Source of the DNA: Bacteroidaceae bacterium
GTDB taxonomy: Bacteria > Bacteroidota > Bacteroidia > Bacteroidales > Bacteroidaceae
Length of the DNA stretch: 64,000 bases
NCBI GenBank assembly: GCA_017483765.1
Contig: JAFUVE010000060.1
Span: 1 to 64,000 of the forward strand
Reading direction: 5' to 3'
The notes under the pieces were generated by a model that did no database searches, was not told the DNA's origin, and saw only the letters and a list, made by a program, of their open reading frames with translations. A program made the translations under genes and the position numbers. Of this stretch, positions 60,144 through 64,000 are shown piece after piece. Each line of letters opens with the position of its first letter. Position 1 is the stretch's first letter.

Positions 60144-61655
60144 ATGGAACAGAATTTATTGATTTACAATACGCTGACTCGCAGCAAAGAACTGTTTAAA
60201 CCGCTTAATGCTCCCTTTGTGGGGATGTATGTGTGCGGTCCTACGGTCTATGGGGATGCCCATCTGGGACATGCCCGTCCTGCTATCACGTTCGACATTA
60301 TATTCCGCTATTTGAAGCATATCGGCTATAAGGTTCGCTATGTGCGTAACATCACGGATGTCGGCCATCTGGAGCATGACGCCGACGAGGGTGAGGATAA
60401 AATCGCCAAGAAAGCCCGTGTGGAGCAGCTGGAGCCGATGGAGGTGGCGCAGTACTATACTAACCGCTACCACGACGCCATGGCGGCATTGAACGTGTTG
60501 CCTCCCAGCATCGAACCCCATGCCACCGGCCATATCATTGAGCAGATAGAGCTGGTGAAGGAAATCCTGGCCAACGGCTTCGCCTATGAGAGCAACGGCT
60601 CCGTCTATTTCGATATAGAGAAATACAATGAGAAGTACAAATATGGGCGTCTGTCGGGCCGTAACCTGGATGACATCATCAACAACTCCCGTGAGCTGGC
60701 CGGAGTGGGGGAGAAGCATAACCAGGCTGACTTTGCCTTGTGGAAGAAGGCCCAGCCCGAGCATATCATGCGTTGGCCCAGTCCATGGAGCGATGGCTTC
60801 CCCGGCTGGCACTGCGAGTGCACTGCGATGGGCCGTAAGTATCTGGGCAGCCATTTTGACATTCACGGCGGCGGCATGGACTTGGTGTTCCCTCATCATG
60901 AGTGTGAGATTGCGCAGTCTGTGGCCAGTCAGGGTGACGACATGGTGCATTACTGGGTACACAACAACATGATCACGATTAACGGCCAGAAGATGGGCAA
61001 GAGCTTAGGCAATTTCATCACGTTGCCTGAGTTCTTCGAGGGCAGTCACAAGAGTCTTGACAAGGCGTACAGTCCGATGACCATCCGCTTCTTCATTCTT
61101 CAGGCTCACTACCGCTCTACGGTGGACTTCAGCAACGAAGCCCTTCAGGCCGCCGAGAAGGGGCTTGAACGTCTGCTCGACGCCTACAGCGCGCTGAAAC
61201 GCATCGTTCCTTCCGATCCAGACGGCAAACTGCCTTCTGTGGAGATGTCGTATGTGGACGAGCTTCGTTCCCAGTGCTACGACGCGATGAACGACGACTT
61301 CGCCACACCAAACGTGATCAGCCATCTCTTTGATGCCAGCCGTGTCATCAATTCCGCCGCCGACAAGAAGTCATCGATGTCGTCGGATGTGCTGTCTGCC
61401 TTGGCTCAGGTGTTTGAGACCTTCGCCTTCGACTTGCTTGGACTCCGTCCGTCGTCCGCAGCTGCAGGCGGTGCCGACAATTCCGCCCGTGAGGAGGCAT
61501 TCGGCAAGGTGGTCGACATGCTGCTGGAGCAGCGTCTGAAAGCCAAGGCCAACAAGGACTGGGCAACGAGCGACCTTATCCGCGACAACCTGACATCGCT
61601 GGGCTTCGAGGTGAAGGACACGAAGGACGGCTTCACTTGGAAGCTGCTGGTGTGA
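60144..61655 (+). CDS. cysS: Cysteine--tRNA ligase
   Basis: A 503-residue class I synthetase. The HIGH-type motif HLGH is at 40-43, with [12 protein letters not shown] supplying the first zinc cysteine (C31). WHCECTAMG and HHECEIAQS give the other zinc ligands. KMGKSLGNF (near 283) is the KMSKS-type loop. The anticodon-binding domain ends [15 protein letters not shown]. Length is typical. It is preceded by a repeat-rich spacer and no clear promoter. Confidence 0.97.
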   Translation: MEQNLLIYNTLTRSKELFKPLNAPFVGMYVCGPTVYGDAHLGHARPAITFDIIFRYLKHIGYKVRYVRNITDVGHLEHDADEGEDKIAKKARVEQLEPMEVAQYYTNRYHDAMAALNVLPPSIEPHATGHIIEQIELVKEILANGFAYESNGSVYFDIEKYNEKYKYGRLSGRNLDDIINNSRELAGVGEKHNQADFALWKKAQPEHIMRWPSPWSDGFPGWHCECTAMGRKYLGSHFDIHGGGMDLVFPHHECEIAQSVASQGDDMVHYWVHNNMITINGQKMGKSLGNFITLPEFFEGSHKSLDKAYSPMTIRFFILQAHYRSTVDFSNEALQAAEKGLERLLDAYSALKRIVPSDPDGKLPSVEMSYVDELRSQCYDAMNDDFATPNVISHLFDASRVINSAADKKSSMSSDVLSALAQVFETFAFDLLGLRPSSAAAGGADNSAREEAFGKVVDMLLEQRLKAKANKDWATSDLIRDNLTSLGFEVKDTKDGFTWKLLV

Positions 61656-61668
61656 GACAGTTTTGTGC

Positions 61669-61706
61669 TATAGATATTCTAGATTCTCTAGATATTCCAG
61701 AAATTA
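61669..61706. repeat. 9-bp array (ATTCTAGAT)
   Basis: ATTCTAGAT, TCTCTAGAT and ATTCCAGAA in register, directly after cysS. Confidence 0.7.
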
Positions 61707-61733
61707 AAATACACTTTTTAAAAGAATTTTAGA

Positions 61734-61928
61734 ATGGAAAAACTGACAAGAATAATGCTGTGCGTGTCTGCCATATTCGCACTGGTGATGGCCGGTCTTT
61801 GCGTCTATGCGGCCCAGGCTGACTCCATGTGGTATATGATAGGCGTGTTATGCCTGTTCGTGGCTATATGGTTTGGCTATTCGTTCTTCCGGTCTGGCAA
61901 AGACGACAGGGACAAGGACAAGCAATAA
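61734..61928 (+). CDS. Small two-helix membrane protein (64 aa)
   Basis: A 64-residue protein with two hydrophobic segments (about 6-26 and 32-50), a short polar turn QADSM, and a charged tail ending KDDRDKDKQ. It follows cysS and ends at a strong terminator. I do not recognise the family. Confidence 0.7.
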   Translation: MEKLTRIMLCVSAIFALVMAGLCVYAAQADSMWYMIGVLCLFVAIWFGYSFFRSGKDDRDKDKQ

Positions 61929-61943
61929 CAGAACAAAAAAATA

Positions 61944-61979
61944 AATGCGGCCAGCAAGCATATGCTTGTTGGCCGCATT
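61944..61979. terminator. Bidirectional terminator between the small membrane gene and the SGNH gene
   Basis: AATGCGGCCAGCAAGCA (61944-61960) pairs with TGCTTGTTGGCCGCATT (61963-61979, one wobble). A-runs lie upstream. It separates two converging genes. Confidence 0.88.
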
Positions 61980-62026
61980 CATTATATTCTGTGATTCGAA
62001 AAAAATACTCTGTGATTCGAAAAAAC

Positions 62027-63037
62027 TTATCTGCGTATCTCGCTGTTGTATGCGTTGAGCATGGCCTCGGCGAGGAGTGAGCCCATGAGCTTGTAGCCAG
62101 CTACGGTGAGGTGGATTCTGTCTCTCTGCATGAGCTGCGCGTTCCACCAGTTGTTGGCAGCATATTGTGTTCCTCCAATGTTGTGGAAGTGGTCCCACAC
62201 GGCGATTCCGTTGTTCTGACCGAAATTCAGAATGTTGTTTGCAACGGACTCATAGGTCTGGAGTGGTACTTTGACCCCGTTTTTTGTGGCAAATGATCCT
62301 GGAGGCGTTGTGAGCAGGAACTGGACATTTGGGTTGTGACGGCGTATTCCGTCTACCAGTCTGTGGAGCACCTGTGTGTTGTTGTCGTAGTTGAAGTTTC
62401 CGTGTGCCTCGTTTCCGCCGAAGCTGATGATGACGAGGTCAGGACGCTTAGCTGCCACTTGCTGCAGCAGTGCTTCGCTGGTGAATTTAGATGCCCTTGC
62501 TCCGTTGATTCCGATGAAGTCGACTTTCACTCTGTTTTTTCCGTCGTTGTTGAGGTTGCTTTCCAGCACCTTTGCGATGGTCTGCGGGAAGATGTTTCCT
62601 CTGACGTGGCTGTCGCCGATTTGCAGGATTCGTATCGTGCGGTTTCCCTTTGCGATTTCCTTGAACAGAGATCGGAGATTCCCGCTTCCTGTGATGCGGT
62701 TGGCTTTCACTCCCTTGAATGATGCCGGCATGGCAACGTTAGACACAGCGACGGGCTCAGCCATCATGTCGTATGACTCCTCAAGCACCAGTCTCGGGGA
62801 TGCCATACTGGAACCGAGGTTGAGCTTGTCTACCTCTGCCTTTACAGGTGTGGGCGATGGCATGCCGATTTCCGACATAGCCACGATATTCTCATAAATC
62901 TCTTTCGAGTCGTCGTCTCCCGGTCCGGGAATGTTGCTTGCTGATGCTGTGAAAGCGTTTGTTGCCAATGCCACAGACAGCATCATTATCGTTGTTTTCT
63001 TAAAAAAATGCATAATTCTTCTGTTTATTTCATTCAT
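62027..63037 (-). CDS. Secreted SGNH/GDSL hydrolase
   Basis: A 336-residue protein with a signal peptide (starting at 63037, or possibly at MHFFKKTT, 63013; cleavage near FTASA). A linker of about 100 residues precedes the SGNH domain. The catalytic blocks are QIGDSHVRGN (Ser), GINGARAS, ISFGGNEAHGN (Asn) and DRIHLTVAGYKLMG (Asp/His). Related enzymes often sit beside MBOAT/DHHW genes and act on glycan acyl groups, but here the gene is isolated. A -7 box TAACTTTGC lies at 63088-63096 (minus). Confidence 0.9.
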   Translation of the reverse strand: MNEINRRIMHFFKKTTIMMLSVALATNAFTASASNIPGPGDDDSKEIYENIVAMSEIGMPSPTPVKAEVDKLNLGSSMASPRLVLEESYDMMAEPVAVSNVAMPASFKGVKANRITGSGNLRSLFKEIAKGNRTIRILQIGDSHVRGNIFPQTIAKVLESNLNNDGKNRVKVDFIGINGARASKFTSEALLQQVAAKRPDLVIISFGGNEAHGNFNYDNNTQVLHRLVDGIRRHNPNVQFLLTTPPGSFATKNGVKVPLQTYESVANNILNFGQNNGIAVWDHFHNIGGTQYAANNWWNAQLMQRDRIHLTVAGYKLMGSLLAEAMLNAYNSEIRR

Positions 63038-63087
63038 TTTAAAAGTGTGTTAGCCCTAAAAACAATATCTTTCCATGATTTTCCGAT

Positions 63088-63096
63088 GCAAAGTTA
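63088..63096 (-). promoter_or_regulatory. -7 box of the SGNH gene at 62027
   Basis: Minus-strand TAACTTTGC, about 50 bp ahead of the first ATG; the -33 element is unclear. Confidence 0.5.
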
Positions 63097-63178
63097 CGAA
63101 AAAAATGGGTATTTTGGACTGTTTTGAAGTGTGGTTTAAACAATTTTAAACGAATGCCGTGTATATTAAGACTTTTTT

Positions 63179-63220
63179 AGATTTCAGATTTCAGTTGTTA
63201 GTTTTCAGTTTTCAGTTGTT
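63179..63220. repeat. Heptamer array (AGATTTC/AGTTTTC)
   Basis: AGATTTC, AGATTTC, AGTTGTT, AGTTTTC, AGTTTTC and AGTTGTT in exact 7-bp register between two divergent promoters. Confidence 0.88.
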
Positions 63221-63300
63221 TACTTTTTCTTTTGTAATCAGTATGACTTTATTCGCAATCGTGCAAAAATGTTGGTTTGCGGAGAAATGCAAGTGGAAAG

Positions 63301-63332
63301 TTTGTGGATAAGGAATATTATTCGTAAATTCG
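63301..63332 (+). promoter_or_regulatory. Promoter of the PafA-like gene
   Basis: TTTG (63301-63304), 20 bp, TAAATTCG (63325-63332), about 20 bp ahead of the start codon. No phosphate-responsive operator was recognised. Confidence 0.7.
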
Positions 63333-63353
63333 CAGAAAATAAAACCTTATCAT

Positions 63354-64000
63354 ATGAGACGAATTGTGATGTTGTTGGTGATGCTTGCCGGTCTGATGAC
63401 TGGCCAGTCACAAGAATTGAAAGAGTTGGAGCAGCCGAAGCTGGTGGTCGGCTTGGTTGTGGACCAGATGCGTTGGGACTACCTGACCCGTTATGCCGGA
63501 AACTATTGTGATGGCGGATTCAAGCGTCTGATGCGTGAGGGCTATAACTGTAATCGCTGCCTGATCAACTATATACCTGCAATCACAGCCGTGGGACACG
63601 CGGCCATCTACACGGGCAGCATACCCGCCTTGACCGGCATTACCGGCAACACGCTGGAACTGAACGGCCGCTTCACCTATTGCACTGACGACACGACGGT
63701 GCGTGGTCTAGGCACCATAGATAAAAACGGGAAGCCTAACCCCGACGTGTCCGCCGGCCATAACTCTCCCCGCAACATGCTTGTTCGCACAGTGACAGAC
63801 CAGCTCCGCCTGGCCACGAATTTCCGTTCGAAGGTGATCGGAGTGGCGCTGAAGGACCGTGCTTCGATATTACCAGCCGGCCACAGTGCCAACGCCGCTT
63901 ACTGGATGGACTCCCATTCGATGAATTTCGTGTCGAGCACATACTATATGGACTCCTTGCCGCAGTGGGTGGTGGACTTCAACAACCGCAAGCTGGGTGA
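63354..64000 (+). CDS. PafA-like alkaline phosphatase, 5' part (cut by window end)
   Basis: 215 codons are visible and the frame is still open at the window end. A signal peptide (MRRIVMLLVMLAGLMTGQSQ) is followed by the alkaline phosphatase superfamily start VVGLVVDQMRWDYLTRY (metal ligand Asp37). ITAVGH carries the presumed nucleophile Thr78. GITGN supplies the active-site Asn (about 99), and LKDRASILPAGH the Lys167/Arg169 pair typical of PafA. PafA-type enzymes are phosphate-insensitive periplasmic phosphomonoesterases of Bacteroidota. The downstream metal-binding His/Asp residues lie outside the window. Confidence 0.9.
   Translation, partial: MRRIVMLLVMLAGLMTGQSQELKELEQPKLVVGLVVDQMRWDYLTRYAGNYCDGGFKRLMREGYNCNRCLINYIPAITAVGHAAIYTGSIPALTGITGNTLELNGRFTYCTDDTTVRGLGTIDKNGKPNPDVSAGHNSPRNMLVRTVTDQLRLATNFRSKVIGVALKDRASILPAGHSANAAYWMDSHSMNFVSSTYYMDSLPQWVVDFNNRKLG

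Overview
The window looks like chromosomal DNA of a Bacteroidales bacterium, most likely Prevotella or a close relative. Several genes match the Bacteroidota promoter consensus (TTTG, 19-20 bp, TAnnTTTG). Lipoproteins carry acidic stretches just after the lipid cysteine, as surface-exported Bacteroidota lipoproteins do. The families present (DUF4876, DUF6850, fimbrillin, DHHW, GH92, GH115, TPR/AraC one-protein regulators) are characteristic of this group. Shine-Dalgarno sequences are mostly absent.

Layout. (1) 0.3-9.2 kb, minus strand: an apparent operon of a TonB-dependent receptor, a small lipoprotein, a DUF6850 outer-membrane barrel, a DUF4876 lipoprotein and a PqqL/FusC-like M16 protease. 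It looks like a Bacteroidota version of a protease-associated import system. (2) 9.4-15.9 kb, minus: a second M16 protease, a DUF4954 beta-helix protein and HflX. (3) 16.0-30.8 kb, plus: a lipid-anchored TPR/AraC regulator, a truncated outer-membrane gene, a 3394-residue LamG surface protein, a lipoprotein sharing modules with that protein's C-terminus, a fimbrillin-like lipoprotein and a 74-residue peptide. (4) 30.9-36.2 kb, minus: two DHHW (AlgX/AlgJ-like) proteins, an MBOAT acyltransferase and an SGNH hydrolase, probably an extracellular glycan O-acylation locus. (5) 36.8-43 kb: NadB, a third M16 protease, tRNA-Ala(GGC) and an endonuclease/exonuclease/phosphatase-fold protein. (6) 43-54.7 kb: a GH92 alpha-mannosidase-family enzyme, topA-aroK-speA-lrp, a secreted protein of unknown function and a GH115 glucuronidase. 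(7) 55.0-61.9 kb, plus: a housekeeping block trxA, acidic protein, rpoN, PAP2-like membrane protein, purE, ispG, cysS and a small membrane protein. (8) 62-64 kb: a secreted SGNH hydrolase and the 5' part of a PafA-like alkaline phosphatase cut by the window end.

Intergenic DNA is unusually structured. Many spacers carry short tandem arrays with a strict 7-bp period (AGT-anchored heptamers) or a 9-bp period (mostly NNNCYRGAN, plus two long GGACAGGTC arrays flanking nadB-M16-tRNA). Two dispersed repeat families are also present. The most interesting items are the receptor-plus-protease operon, the giant-adhesin locus with its paired direct repeats upstream, and the heptamer/nonamer spacer arrays.
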